Source: Paenibacillus sp. D2_2 (lineage in GTDB: Bacteria > Bacillota > Bacilli > Paenibacillales > Paenibacillaceae). From it: a stretch of DNA of 64,000 nucleotides. The notes below the pieces were generated by a model. It saw only the letters and a program-made list of their open reading frames with translations, was not told where the DNA came from and ran no database searches. The stretch's first letter is position 1, and each line of letters begins with the position of its first letter. The stretch is taken from NCBI RefSeq assembly GCF_031199965.1, contig NZ_CP133605.1:4124501-4188500 (forward strand), read 5' to 3'. This document shows positions 8,310 through 18,416 of this stretch, piece after piece. The position numbers and the translations under genes were made by a program.

Positions 8310-8891
8310 ATGGGCTTTCTATCCGTATTAAGCTATGCCCATAAGCTGGTCGCAGAAAGGCTCCAGCCTGGAGACGCTGCTATCGACGCTACCGCGGGCA
8401 CCGGGGCTGACACTTTGTTCCTAGCCAGAACTAGCGGACGACGCGGTCAGGTCTGGGCATTCGATATTCAAGCCGAAGCGCTCCGTCTGACCCAAGCAAG
8501 ATTGGACCTGGAATCCAGGGACCAACTGGCCCATGTCACCTTGCTGCAGCGGAGTCATGCCGAGATGAGAGAGCAGCTTCCAGAAGCCGTCCACGGCCAG
8601 ATTGGAGCCGTGATGTTCAATCTGGGTTATCTACCCACTGAGGAGGCCGATCAATCACTGATCACGCTGCCAGAGAGCACCATCGCCGCATTAGAGACGG
8701 CGGTCTCGCTTCTACGTCCGCGCGGGATCGCAACGGTCGTTCTCTATCCGGGACACTCAGGCGGGGACCAGGAGGCCGAGGCGGTACATGCCTGGGCCGC
8801 AAACCTGCCTTCATCGATCGGCCAAACAGTTTTGTACCGACAAATTCAGCGCCCTCATGCGCCTTATCTCATAGCGATCGAGAAGAAATAA
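8310..8891 (+). CDS. ytqB: Class I methyltransferase YtqB (probable tRNA MnmM)
   Basis: 193-residue SAM-dependent methyltransferase. Motif I is AIDATAGTGADTLFLA, the acidic SAM-ribose residue is in VWAFDIQ, and the NLGYLP motif replaces the NPPY-type motif. B. subtilis YtqB has been shown to methylate 5-aminomethyl-2-thiouridine at the tRNA wobble position (MnmM). It is cotranscribed with ytqA. No promoter lies between them. Confidence 0.9.
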   Translation: MGFLSVLSYAHKLVAERLQPGDAAIDATAGTGADTLFLARTSGRRGQVWAFDIQAEALRLTQARLDLESRDQLAHVTLLQRSHAEMREQLPEAVHGQIGAVMFNLGYLPTEEADQSLITLPESTIAALETAVSLLRPRGIATVVLYPGHSGGDQEAEAVHAWAANLPSSIGQTVLYRQIQRPHAPYLIAIEKK

Positions 8892-8955
8892 TTGTAAACT
8901 GGAATATATAAATGTTAGGCATTACAGTCTAATTGGAGAGGAAGTGTCCTTATAG

Positions 8956-9884
8956 ATGCAAGAGAACACCTTTACTTTCGACAATGACGCTGGTCAACAA
9001 GTATTCGTCTATCACTGGTACCCGGACGATATAATGCTGCCATTGCGCGGCGTTGTACAGATCGCCCACGGTATGGCGGAGACAGCCAAGCGCTATACCC
9101 GTTTCGCTGAGGCGCTCACCGCCTCGGGTTTCCTCGTGTATGCGGGCGACCACCGCGGCCACGGCATGACGGCAGCGAGTCAATCCGAGTTGGGATGGCC
9201 AGGCAAGGACGGTCTGAACGGTATGGCTCGAGATATGACGAAATTAGGCGACATCATTCGCAGCAAGCACCCGAACCTGCCTCTCTTCTTGTTCGGCCAC
9301 AGTATGGGATCCTTCTTGACGCAGAAATTAATGTACGCCGCTCCCGAGAATTATACCGGCTTTATTCTGTCCGGGACCAACGGGCCGAGAGCTTTCTCGC
9401 CTTCGGTGAAGGACTTGCCAAGCTGCAAATGAAACTGCAAGGACCAAGCCATCCAAGTGTACTCATGAATGCGATCTCCTTCGGCAGCTTCAATCGTCAG
9501 TTCCGACCTGTACGTACAGCCTTTGACTGGCTATCCAGCGATGAGGCAGAAGTTGATATGTTTATCGCTGATCCTTACTGTGGGTTCCTGTGCAGTGCGG
9601 AATTCTTCCAAGGCTTATTCGGAATTTTAAGAGATATTCATCATCCAGATCATGTGAGCCAGATTCCTAAGGACAAATCGGTATACATATTCAGCGGAGA
9701 CCACGACCCTGTCGGATTAAGCGGCGCCGGAGTCAAGCGGCTGGTGCAATTGTATGAGCAACTAAGCATTAAGGATCTGGAAATGAAATTATATCCCGGC
9801 GGGAGACATGAAATGCTCAATGAGGTCAACCGCGACGAAGTCACGCGCAATGTCATCGACTGGTTGGAGAGACATATATCGTAG
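8956..9884 (+). CDS. Alpha/beta hydrolase, monoacylglycerol-lipase type (apparent frameshift)
   Basis: Serine hydrolase probably acting on lysophospholipids or monoacylglycerols. It shows QIAHGMAE (oxyanion region), LFGHSMGSF with the nucleophile Ser, SGDHDPVG with the acid, and GGRHEMLNE with the catalytic His, so the triad is complete across two frames. The first frame ends at 9432; the second carries FLAFGEGLAKLQ onward. One T missing from the TTT at 9392-9394 explains the break. Reconstructed length is about 309 residues, normal for the family. No signal peptide is visible. Confidence 0.88.
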
Positions 9885-9927
9885 TGTCGGAGTAAGTGAC
9901 CAAGGATAGAAAAGGAATATAAAATAC

Positions 9928-9978
9928 GTCAGGAGCTAGTGAAGTGTTTTTCAAACAACTTCTTCACTAGCTCCTGAC
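9928..9978. terminator. Long perfect hairpin, probable bidirectional terminator
   Basis: Seventeen-base perfect stem GTCAGGAGCTAGTGAAG (9928-9944) and its complement (9962-9978), with T-rich sequence on the plus side. It lies between convergent genes. Confidence 0.85.
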
Positions 9979-10004
9979 TATATTTTTGGAAGGTATCTTC
10001 ATAT

Positions 10005-10958
10005 TCATTGGGCAACCTCGTTGTTATAAGTAGTCTCGTATACCACGCTGTACATAAATTGTGCATATTTAATTAGGACAAATAGAGACACGATAATCGC
10101 AATGGACAACTCGACTAAAGAAATGTAATGCAGAAACGGGATGGATAAATAATTCGCAGATAGATTGCATGCGATTCCTGATATGACAAGTGGGAATGTA
10201 AAGGCCGCAAAGCTAGGATAAAAGTTCAATCGTAATAAGAATCTTAAGTTAAATATTGAAATAAGATATAGTCCTTGTGAAAGTACTAAAAATATAAGAA
10301 CAAATATACTATTGGCCTCACTTGTGTATAAGGATAAATAGCCTGCTAAAATAAGTGAACCCGGTGCACCGATAATTGTAATAAGTGGGAACGTAGCTTC
10401 TTGATCATATGGGCTGAAAAAAGTTCGCTTAATAATTATCGGGAGTAGTATTACATAGTTCAAAATGGAAAGCCAAAGAAAGAATTGTCCAATCGAGTGA
10501 TTAAAAGCATTCGCAGTAAATGTAATAACTCCAATGCCTACAAAGGTAATGAACCAGCTGGGCAAGATTTGTTGAACATTCATATTTTTAGAGAATACAA
10601 ACCGTACGGTAAAATAGATCATTACTACTACGTGTAATAATACGGCCAAATACCAAATGGATGTACTAATATGATTTTGAACAAAAAAAGGAATATTCGA
10701 TAAATATTTAGCGATCCCCATTAAAGTCATGGTAAATGTAGGAGATACAGAGGCAATCACAATATTCTTTAAGTCATGCATAACCATAGAAGGGATTACA
10801 GCCAATTTAACAAGAAGTGTGAAAATAATAAGAGATGCTAGAGAAAAAAACACAAAACTAACCGTATGCCAGTGAATGTTGATAAAAAAGTTTCCTAATG
10901 ATATGAGAGCTAAGCTTAACCCGCAAATAGGAATGGGGAGTGATTTTAAGAGATTCAT
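10005..10958 (-). CDS. SLAC1/TehA (TDT) family transporter
   Basis: 317 residues that are almost entirely hydrophobic, with about ten predicted membrane segments, as in the tellurite-resistance/dicarboxylate transporter (TDT) family that includes TehA, Mae1 and the SLAC1 anion channel. FYPSFAAFTFPLVISG near the C-terminus resembles the conserved segment of that family. The transported anion (malate, sulfite, tellurite or other) cannot be told from sequence. AAGGAG precedes the ATG. It runs in the same direction as the nos gene pair upstream but is separated by about 190 bases. Confidence 0.75.
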   Translation of the reverse strand: MNLLKSLPIPICGLSLALISLGNFFINIHWHTVSFVFFSLASLIIFTLLVKLAVIPSMVMHDLKNIVIASVSPTFTMTLMGIAKYLSNIPFFVQNHISTSIWYLAVLLHVVVMIYFTVRFVFSKNMNVQQILPSWFITFVGIGVITFTANAFNHSIGQFFLWLSILNYVILLPIIIKRTFFSPYDQEATFPLITIIGAPGSLILAGYLSLYTSEANSIFVLIFLVLSQGLYLISIFNLRFLLRLNFYPSFAAFTFPLVISGIACNLSANYLSIPFLHYISLVELSIAIIVSLFVLIKYAQFMYSVVYETTYNNEVAQ

Positions 10959-11038
10959 TTCAAGTACTCCTTCTTAATGTCTTTATTAGTGTGTTATTAA
11001 AATATCAAATTAAATTCCATCTATCCAATATAAATAAG

Positions 11039-11053
11039 TAATGCTAATCATTA
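11039..11053. promoter_or_regulatory. Small palindrome upstream of the TDT transporter
   Basis: TAATGCTAATCATTA has TAATG/CATTA arms around a 5-base centre in AT-rich DNA about 80 bases before the transporter start. It might be a repressor site, but nothing identifies the regulator. Confidence 0.3.
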
Positions 11054-11150
11054 GAATTTATAATGATAAATAAAATCAACTCAAATTTTGAGGCAATAGC
11101 GTTATGTAGTTTCGTCAGAATTAAATAGGGGAAAGTCTTTGAGAACAGGC

Positions 11151-12428
11151 CTACTTCGCCCACTCAAAGGATTTCCCCTCGATTTGTTGCCGCATCGTAT
11201 TAAATAACCAGGTTACCCCGGTCCACCATTCCGGATCCTCCGCATAGGTCTTATTCAACCATTGAATAGGATGCTCATCTCTCATACGGCGGCTACTTAT
11301 GTTCTTAACTGTCTTGGCGGCAATATCAGCCGAAACCTCGATGGTTGTGTTATAGCTCTCCCAGCTGCCGAATACGTTGAATGGATTATTCGCTATTTGC
11401 TTCGCTTGCTTTTGATCCTTCGGCACGAAGCCCTGCTCCTGTCCCGTAATCGCAAATAACAGCAAAGGATGAATATCATATCGCTTCGCCGATGCAATGA
11501 TCGCCGACAGATATGGTTCTTCAGCAAGTAAAGAATTTCTATCCTGTAAAAATTGTGCTAACCGCTTCTTGTCTACTTTCACATAGTGAAGATCGTCAGG
11601 GATGCCGCCGGCTCTCTGTAAGCTCTCCCGCTCGCGGATATCGCGCAAGACGATCTCCATGACGCTTGGATATGACTGTACTTCAGCCGCAGGTTGCTCG
11701 TTCCAGAAGCTGTTCATCCTTATCACAAGAATGGTCACAGCAGCAAGACACCCTAGTGTGACCGACACAATGCTAGCCTGGTAGTGGACAAACCACTTCC
11801 AAATGGCTGTTGCTGGTGAATCTAAAAAATCGGCTACAGTAGCCGTCTCAACCGCAGCCGCTGTCTCTTCAGCAGCGCAGCCGGACTCATTCATAAGCTG
11901 AAGGGCTTCGGAAGCTTGCGACCTTTCTTTCACTAGCACCTTCAAGGAGATCATATCCGGTGAATGCTGAGACCATTGTTTCAGGGTATCCCTGACTCCT
12001 TTATCGTCTAAAGGGATGACCGATCTACTGCTTACCCATACCGTCAGGGCATTCAGTAATTCTTCCTGATTCAAATCCAGAGTCAGGCACTCAGCGAGCG
12101 CATCATCCTGATGGATGACCAGCGTATCCCTATGCTTATTCAGCAGCTCAAATCGCAACTGCTTCTTCACTTCATCCGGAAAAGAAGGAAGACGGCTATC
12201 AATGACCCGATGAGCCGCATCTGACCAGATCGCCAATCTCTGTTCTGAGTCAAGGTTCACATACTTCTTCTCTATGTACTTCTTTAGCCGAGCCGCTTCA
12301 CCCTCGGATAAAATATATTCTTGCATATATACCCAGCCTATCCTATGTTCTTCCAGACAGAAAATATCCTTCTTGAAATGGATTCCATTTTTAAGCTGGG
12401 GATTCCTGCTTTTTGAACGAAGGTTCAC
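11151..12428 (-). CDS. Single-pass membrane protein with lysozyme-like domain
   Basis: 425 residues from the GTG at 12428. Residues 1-210 are soluble, charged and unrecognised. One membrane segment lies at about 220-242 (SIVSVTLGCLAAVTILVI). The outer C-terminal 130 residues resemble the glucosaminidase/lysozyme-like fold: PYLSAIIASAKRYDIHP, then LLLFAITGQEQGFVP with a likely catalytic Glu, then NNPFNVFGSWESY. This suggests cell-wall binding or cleavage outside the membrane. It follows nos by 19 bases and probably shares its transcript. The start is unsure because GGAGGG is only 2 bases from the GTG; ATG 12326 is an alternative. Confidence 0.6.
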   Translation of the reverse strand: MNLRSKSRNPQLKNGIHFKKDIFCLEEHRIGWVYMQEYILSEGEAARLKKYIEKKYVNLDSEQRLAIWSDAAHRVIDSRLPSFPDEVKKQLRFELLNKHRDTLVIHQDDALAECLTLDLNQEELLNALTVWVSSRSVIPLDDKGVRDTLKQWSQHSPDMISLKVLVKERSQASEALQLMNESGCAAEETAAAVETATVADFLDSPATAIWKWFVHYQASIVSVTLGCLAAVTILVIRMNSFWNEQPAAEVQSYPSVMEIVLRDIRERESLQRAGGIPDDLHYVKVDKKRLAQFLQDRNSLLAEEPYLSAIIASAKRYDIHPLLLFAITGQEQGFVPKDQKQAKQIANNPFNVFGSWESYNTTIEVSADIAAKTVKNISSRRMRDEHPIQWLNKTYAEDPEWWTGVTWLFNTMRQQIEGKSFEWAK

Positions 12429-12447
12429 ATCCCTCCACGATACGGAG

Positions 12448-13578
12448 CTAATAGCATTTGTCTTGCATATAGAAATTGGGAGAGACGTACGAATTATCGT
12501 ACTGCTTATGCCAGATATGCGTTGTTGCCGGTGACATCGGTGGGATTAACCAGGTCCAGTTCCCTGTGACGGCGCGTTCCTGCTTCGCTTCCCTTTGCTC
12601 GAACAGTGCGAACTGCTCTGCCGCTGTATGATGATCGACGATGCTCACACCTGCTTCACGGTAGGAATGCAGAACAGCAACATTCAATTCGACCAGGGCT
12701 TTATCTTTCCATAAGGAGCGATTGGATGTCTTGTCTAGTCCCATCGCCTCAGCCATCGCGGGTAACAAATTGTACCTACCTTCATCGGCGAGATTGCGGG
12801 CACCAATCTCGGTCCCCATATACCAGCCATTAAAAGGTGCAGCCGTAAAATGCAAGCCTCCGATCTCCAAACCCATTTCCGAGATGATCGGAACAGCATA
12901 CCACTTGATGTTCAATTCGTTGAAGCGAGTATATTCAGGATGCCTGATCGGAACCTCCAGTATCAAACCGTCAGGCAGGGCAAACACCTGCGGTTGTTGC
13001 TCATTTACCTGCACAACAATAGGCAGAAGATCGAAGGGAGTCCCTCTTCCCATCCAGCCTAATTCCTTGCATTGATTCGTAAATGAGACGGAGGCTGGAT
13101 CGCCGATGACTTCTCCCTCTTCAGCATAGCCTGCATAACGAATCAACTGATGGTTCCAGATACGAATATGGAGATCGGTCGTTCGTTGATGGAGTATCGT
13201 AATGGCTGGGCGAATTTTCCCGCCGTTCGTCGCATAATCGATATGCTGCAGCAAAGCCTCCGAGATTTCCTCTGCTGTGGACAAACTTCGTGCATCGATC
13301 ACATTCAATGAGTCCCAGAACAACCTGCCGATACAGCGGTTGCTGTTCCTCCAAGCCATTTTTGCCCCGTGCTCTAGTTCTTCATAAGTTAATTCATAAG
13401 TTCCTATGCGCTCAATCTCCGCTTCAATCACAGCCAATCTACGCGTGGCCTCTTCTTGCGATTTATTCAGCTCGCCATAGCATTGATGGATGAACTCCTC
13501 AGCTTTCACATAAAGGAGACGATCACTCTCTTTATCCCGCTTCTTGATCTCCGTATCCGTGATGCTCAATGATGACAT
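12448..13578 (-). CDS. nos: Nitric oxide synthase oxygenase
   Basis: Bacterial NOS, oxygenase domain only, which makes NO and citrulline from arginine using a heme, tetrahydrofolate or biopterin, and a non-dedicated reductase. The heme-thiolate motif [13 protein letters not shown] puts the ligand Cys at residue 82. The substrate-pocket region [13 protein letters not shown] is intact. Length 376 matches Bacillus NOS of about 363 plus a short N-terminal extension. In Bacillus, NO protects against oxidative stress and antibiotics. Two same-direction genes flank it: the lysozyme-like membrane protein after it and a small zinc-ribbon gene before it. Confidence 0.95.
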   Translation of the reverse strand: MSSLSITDTEIKKRDKESDRLLYVKAEEFIHQCYGELNKSQEEATRRLAVIEAEIERIGTYELTYEELEHGAKMAWRNSNRCIGRLFWDSLNVIDARSLSTAEEISEALLQHIDYATNGGKIRPAITILHQRTTDLHIRIWNHQLIRYAGYAEEGEVIGDPASVSFTNQCKELGWMGRGTPFDLLPIVVQVNEQQPQVFALPDGLILEVPIRHPEYTRFNELNIKWYAVPIISEMGLEIGGLHFTAAPFNGWYMGTEIGARNLADEGRYNLLPAMAEAMGLDKTSNRSLWKDKALVELNVAVLHSYREAGVSIVDHHTAAEQFALFEQREAKQERAVTGNWTWLIPPMSPATTHIWHKQYDNSYVSPNFYMQDKCY

Positions 13579-13622
13579 CTCCTTTTACCAATTTTCAACT
13601 ACTCGCACCCGATCTTGGTCTG

Positions 13623-13859
13623 TTAATTCAGTCCTTCGATCGTTCCCTCATTCAAAATGAAGAAACCTTTTTGAGCGAACGCGATAATCTTACTCACGCT
13701 GATTCCTGTTTGCCGGGATATGTCAATCACCATCGTATCCGGTTTAACCTCAACGATACTTCGTATTTTGAAATAGTCTACCTCACAGCTCTCACACATC
13801 TTTCGGCTTCTTCTCTCGGATAAATTACCGCAGAAATCACAAATCTGATAGTTCCCCAT
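13623..13859 (-). CDS. Small zinc-ribbon/helix-turn-helix protein, YvyF-like
   Basis: 78 residues starting at ATG 13859 after AAAGGAG (5-base spacing). Two cysteine pairs, CDFCGNL and CESCEVDYF, form a probable zinc ribbon. They are followed by a wHTH-like half, VIDISRQTGISVSKIIAFAQKG. The architecture resembles the flagellar-operon protein family YvyF/TIGR03826, but no flagellar gene is nearby. It lies 45 bases before nos on the same strand and divergent from the yjdF riboswitch, so it could be a regulator of either; this is inference. Confidence 0.6.
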   Translation of the reverse strand: MGNYQICDFCGNLSERRSRKMCESCEVDYFKIRSIVEVKPDTMVIDISRQTGISVSKIIAFAQKGFFILNEGTIEGLN

Positions 13860-13934
13860 GAAATCTCCTTTATAGTGTGTATCCAAATAATTTATCAGTA
13901 ATGAAAATGATCTTGAAATGAAAGACACATTTAT

Positions 13935-14070
13935 GAATAATGAAAATAGAGTGTAAAAACACTGCTCCGGTCGGTAGTCCGGACGTAAGAACAGTTAGTT
14001 CTGTTTCTTATCAGTAACCTTCCCCCTTGGGATGTCCATCACTCTGAAACAAATCAAAGGGGGCGGTTGC
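13935..14070 (+). promoter_or_regulatory. yjdF riboswitch
   Basis: About 135 bases before a yjdF-family gene carry the small hairpins expected of the yjdF motif: GTGTAAAAACAC, CCGGTCGGTAGTCCGG and AACAGTTAGTTCTGTT. A CCCCCTT segment (14022-14028) can pair with AAGGGGG around the ribosome site (14058-14064), giving translational control. This class responds to azaaromatic compounds. The gene identity strongly supports the call; the alignment to the Rfam model was not run. Confidence 0.85.
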
Positions 14071-14484
14071 ATGAAGCTAACCGTATTTTTTAATAGTCAG
14101 TTTTGGGTTGGTGTTGTTGAGAACCAAATCGGTTCCAATCTAAAAGCCTGTCAACATTTGTTTGGCACTGAGCCCAAAGATACTGAGATTCTAGACTTTG
14201 TATGCCACAAAATGCTGGATCTCGTCGCTGCAAGTAGACATGGTGTGGAAGCATGTCCAAGTATCGATAATAAGAGAATCAACCCCAAACGGATCGCCAG
14301 ACAGGCGGCAAAGGAAGTCCACATGAAAGGAATCTCCACCTGGGCTCAAGAGGCGATAAAACTGGAGACAGAAGCAAGAAAGAAGGAACGCAAGACCCAA
14401 AGCAAAGAAAGACTGGAGGAGTTAAAGGAATATAAATACTCACTTAAACGTCAGAAGGCCAAAGAGAAGCAACGTGGAAGATGA
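14071..14484 (+). CDS. yjdF: YjdF family protein (DUF2992)
   Basis: 137 residues, starting at ATG 14071 with MKLTVFFNSQFWVGVVE. GTEPKDTEILDFV and the ISTWAQEAIKLETEARKKER-type basic coiled tail are typical of DUF2992. Biochemical function is unknown; its control by an azaaromatic-binding riboswitch suggests a role in coping with toxic aromatic heterocycles. The upstream ATG at 14032 falls inside the riboswitch and is rejected. It stands alone with a terminator downstream. Confidence 0.9.
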   Translation: MKLTVFFNSQFWVGVVENQIGSNLKACQHLFGTEPKDTEILDFVCHKMLDLVAASRHGVEACPSIDNKRINPKRIARQAAKEVHMKGISTWAQEAIKLETEARKKERKTQSKERLEELKEYKYSLKRQKAKEKQRGR

Positions 14485-14530
14485 TTATCTAAGGCCCTTC
14501 CCTCCTGTGAATAGGTTATCATGTTGAAAA

Positions 14531-14554
14531 AAGGTCGCTCCAAAGCGGCCTTTT
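14531..14554 (+). terminator. Terminator after yjdF
   Basis: Nine-base stem AAGGTCGCT with AGCGGCCTT, one G-U pair and a CCAA loop, followed by TT. Confidence 0.8.
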
Positions 14555-14616
14555 CCAGTTCGCGTTCAGATCAGTCTCTACTAAATTTCAAATTCGTCTC
14601 CCCTCTTGAAGTCATT

Positions 14617-16397
14617 CTACTCCCACCCAACTACCGCCGTTAAGGGCAGCGAGTAGTACACCGGAAGCTGATCAGCTTCCTGCTGATAGAGAACGACAAG
14701 CAACGAGCCGTTACTACCCTTGGCTTCCGCGCCTACGACAGATTCGCCTCCCAGAACATCGGTAAGCGAGAACGGAAGCTCCTCAATGACCGCATATTTC
14801 ATAAGCTCACGCTCATCCATATTCCGGGCGGCTAGTTCTGCAGGAAGCTGTATCTCTCCTGAGGTTAGAGTCTTGAAGTAGTTATTACGCTCATGCTTGT
14901 GCAAGCGATCTTCCCACCATATTTTACGAGGCTTATACTTATGCCCCAAATAATAATCGAGCTTCATCAGGCCAAGTACGGTCTCCGGCTGTTTGAGCCC
15001 ATGCTGGGCCAAAAATTCTTGCAGCCGCGAGAACAAATCCTCCAGCTGATGGCCGATCCGCTGCCAACCTCTCTCTTCCCAATAGTCTCCAAACTCCTGG
15101 AAGAAATCGAACGGGGACGTAAACTCATTCGTAATCAAGTATTCGATTGTATGATCCATCCGGTGATCGTTCCAGTACTTCTCCAGCACGTCCTCAAGTC
15201 GCTTGAGCCTGATCACATCGCTAAAAGGCAATATATTATTGCTCAATATTTCATAAGGCGCATGGTCCATGAATGTATATCCGTACTTGTCAGCATCATT
15301 ACGAAGTCCGGTACCACGCAGCATCTTCAGGAATCCAAGCTGCAATTCCTCGGGACGCATCTCAAATACATCGTTGAACGTCTTGCGGAATGTCGAGTAG
15401 TCCTCTTCCGGTAGCCCGGCAATCAAGTCAAGATGCTGATCGATCTTACCGCTGTCTTTAATCTTGGTCACGGTACGCGTCAGCTTGGTGAAATTCTGCC
15501 GCCGCTTCACCAGCAGATTGGTCGGATCGTTCGTCGACTGCACGCCGATTTCAAAGCGGAAGATTCCTGGAGGTGCATTCTCCGCTAGGAAATCTAGCAC
15601 TTCCGGTCTCATAATATCGGCGGTAATCTCGAACTGGAACACACAGCCGCGATGATTATCGATCAGGAATTGGAACATCTCCATCGCATATTCACGGTTA
15701 ATGTTAAAGGTCCGGTCGAGGAACTTGATGACTTTCGCCCCGTTATCAATCAGATACATAATATCCGACTTCACCCGTTCGATATCATAATATCGCACCC
15801 CTACCTCAATGCTGGACAAGCAAAATTGACAGTTGAACGGACAACCACGGCTTGTCTCAAAATAAATAATCCGTTTACTGATATTCGGAATATCCTCGGG
15901 AAAACGATGCGGAGACGGGAGCGTGTTCAGATCTGATTTCGGTCTACCCGGATTGACGATCACCTCGTCGCCCTTGCGATAAGTTGCGCCGAACACGTAA
16001 TGCAGCTTGCGCTCACCAGCGAGCTCCTGCAGCAAATGATGGAAGGTCTCTTCCCGTCCCCCATCACGATCGCGTCGATGTTCGGACAGCGCTTCATCCA
16101 GTACTCTGTATCGTAGGACACCTCGGGACCACCGAGCACGATGAACGTGTCGGGCAGCACTTTTTTTAAAAGGTCCACAAGCTTGAGCGTCTCTTCAATA
16201 TTCCAAATATAACAGGAGAACCCGATCACATCAGGCTTCCGCTGATACAGATCAGATACGATATTCATCGCCGGATCCTTGATCGTATACTCTGCCAGAT
16301 CGATATCGAACTCATTGCCGCTGTAAGCTTTAAGCAGTCGAATTGCCAGCGAGGTATGAATAAATTTTGCGTTTAATGTAGCTAGGACGACTTTCAT
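14617..16397 (-). CDS. B12-binding-domain radical SAM protein (DUF4080 type, apparent frameshift)
   Basis: The N-terminal 145 residues form a Rossmann-like cobalamin-binding domain (KVVLATLNAKFIHTSLAIR, VLGGPEVSYD). The frame breaks at 16053-16055, where a G is missing from GGGACGGGAA; with it restored the join reads IVMGDGEETFHHLLQELAG. The following 472 residues contain the radical SAM cluster motif CPFNCQFC and a long C-terminal region. Substrate unknown; the family often acts in methylation or ring rearrangement. The gene starts 15 bases after recQ on the same strand. Confidence 0.85.
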
Positions 16398-16412
16398 GCT
16401 CTGTTCACAACC

Positions 16413-18254
16413 CTATTCCATATTTTGAAAAAACTCTAAAAAAGGTACGCCATATTTGCGGAACTTCACTTCGCCGACGCCCTTTATTCTTAGCATATCC
16501 GTCTCTGAGGTCGGACAGACTACGCTCATTTCCCGTAGGGTCGCATCATTAAAGATAATGTAGGACGGTACCCGTTCCTTCTCTGCCAGATCGCGGCGGA
16601 TCAAGCGCAATTGCTCGAATACCGTCTCGTTAACTGCTGATGGTCCATCGTCGTAATTGCGGCCTTTTCGCTTTGTACTGCTCGATCCCGTAGCCGCCGT
16701 CTGTGATGGCTCCGGTGCGCGCAGCATCACCTGCTGCTTGCTCTTCAGCACTTCAATCGCTAGCGGTGCCAGCTTCACAACGGGGTACTGGCCTTCGGAC
16801 AGCGATAAATATCCCTCGGCGATCAATACGTTGATCAGCTCGGAAATCTCCTTCTCCGTCCGGCGTCGCATCATACCATAGGTGGATAGTTGCTCGAAGC
16901 CGTACTGGAGCACCTTCTTGTTCTGGGATCCCTTCAAGACAGAAGACACCAGTGCTACCCCAAATCTCTCCCTCATCCGGTGAATGCAAGAGAAGATAAT
17001 CTGCGCATCCGTGGTGACATCCACCAGTTCGCGCTCATCCCGGCAATTACTACAAATGCCGCAGAGCGAATGATCATGCTCCTCGCCAAAGTAATCAAGC
17101 ATCCCCCAACGCAGACATTTCGTTGAATAGCAATATTCAATCATTTGCTGCAGCTTGCGATACTCATTGTGCTTACGGACCTCATCCTGAGGATTCTGCT
17201 CGATCAGAAATTTCTGAGTCATAATATCCTGGGCACTGAATAATAGAATACATTCACTCGGTTCACCGTCCCGCCCGGCACGACCCGCTTCCTGTACGTA
17301 AGCTTCCATGTTCTTAGGCATGTTGTAGTGAATTACATAGCGGACATTGGATTTGTCGATCCCCATGCCAAAGGCGTTCGTCGCTACCATCACGCGAATA
17401 TCATCATAAAGAAAAGCCTCCTGGTTCTCCTCCCGCTCCTGATCAGGAAGTCCAGCATGGTAGCGGCCTGTTGGAACTCCCGATTCTCGCAACCGCTCAT
17501 ACAGATCATCCACGTCCTTACGTGTCGCGGCATAGACGATCCCCGGTTGGCTGCCGTGAGTATGGGCGTAATTCAGCACGAATTCCCGCTTATTCTCACC
17601 GCGCAGCACCGACATGGCCAGATTGTCACGGCCAAGACCCGTTACGAATACCGAAGGATCTTTGAGCTTCAATAATCCGGTCATATCGTCCATGACCTCC
17701 GGCGTAGCCGTCGCCGTGAAGGCTGCGACGATCGGGCGGCGCGGAAGGTCTGCCACGAATGGCGTTATCGCCAGATAGCTCGTCCGGAAATCATGCCCCC
17801 ACTGCGATACACAGTGCGCCTCATCGACCGCCAGCATCGAAATGGTGAGCTCCTTCATTTCCTCGCGGAACCAATCAAGCTCCAGCCGTTCGGGAGCAAC
17901 ATAGAGCAGTTTCAGCTCGCCACGCTTTGCAGCGCGAATCCGTTCATTAACTTCCTTGCCGGACAAGGTGCTATTTATATATGCAGCGGATACTCCTGCC
18001 GCAAGCAATGCATCCACCTGATCCTTCATTAATGAGATCAGCGGCGAGATGACTAACGTAAGCCCTGGCAACAAAAGTGCCGGAATCTGATAGCAGATCG
18101 ATTTCCCGCCTCCGGTCGGCATTATACCAAGCGTATCCACCCCTGACAGCACGCTCGCTACGATCTTACGCTGGCCCTCACGAAAATCGGGATAGCCGTA
18201 ATATTTTTGCAGCAGTTGCTTGGCCTCTTCCATACTATGAAGCTCTGTTCTCAT
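16413..18254 (-). CDS. recQ: ATP-dependent DNA helicase RecQ
   Basis: 3'-5' DNA helicase of recombination and fork repair. Walker A is MPTGGGKSICYQ, the DEAH box is AVDEAHCVSQWGHDFR, and helicase C motifs include YIHYNMPKNMEAYVQEAGRAGRDG in pieces. The zinc-binding cysteines (CLRWGMLDYF, then CGICSNC) belong to the RQC domain. A complete HRDC domain ends the 613-residue protein. AAGGAGA lies 6 bases before the ATG. It is upstream of the radical SAM gene in an apparent two-gene operon. Confidence 0.96.
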   Translation of the reverse strand: MRTELHSMEEAKQLLQKYYGYPDFREGQRKIVASVLSGVDTLGIMPTGGGKSICYQIPALLLPGLTLVISPLISLMKDQVDALLAAGVSAAYINSTLSGKEVNERIRAAKRGELKLLYVAPERLELDWFREEMKELTISMLAVDEAHCVSQWGHDFRTSYLAITPFVADLPRRPIVAAFTATATPEVMDDMTGLLKLKDPSVFVTGLGRDNLAMSVLRGENKREFVLNYAHTHGSQPGIVYAATRKDVDDLYERLRESGVPTGRYHAGLPDQEREENQEAFLYDDIRVMVATNAFGMGIDKSNVRYVIHYNMPKNMEAYVQEAGRAGRDGEPSECILLFSAQDIMTQKFLIEQNPQDEVRKHNEYRKLQQMIEYCYSTKCLRWGMLDYFGEEHDHSLCGICSNCRDERELVDVTTDAQIIFSCIHRMRERFGVALVSSVLKGSQNKKVLQYGFEQLSTYGMMRRRTEKEISELINVLIAEGYLSLSEGQYPVVKLAPLAIEVLKSKQQVMLRAPEPSQTAATGSSSTKRKGRNYDDGPSAVNETVFEQLRLIRRDLAEKERVPSYIIFNDATLREMSVVCPTSETDMLRIKGVGEVKFRKYGVPFLEFFQNME

Positions 18255-18416
18255 ATCATATCTCCTTATTGCCGTTCATGCCGCGCTAGGTAGCGTGGCC
18301 TAGTTTCTATAAATTAAGTTTACTGGGCTTTTAGAAAATGAGCAACCAAGCAATCCTCGCTTCAACCTTTCATCAGCGGCCCCGAATCTTATCAGAATAC
18401 GGATTCCATAAATATT

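Noticed and set aside
14032..14070. Longer N-terminus for YjdF
   Set aside because: It overlaps the riboswitch and its ribosome-site helix; ATG 14071 matches the family start.
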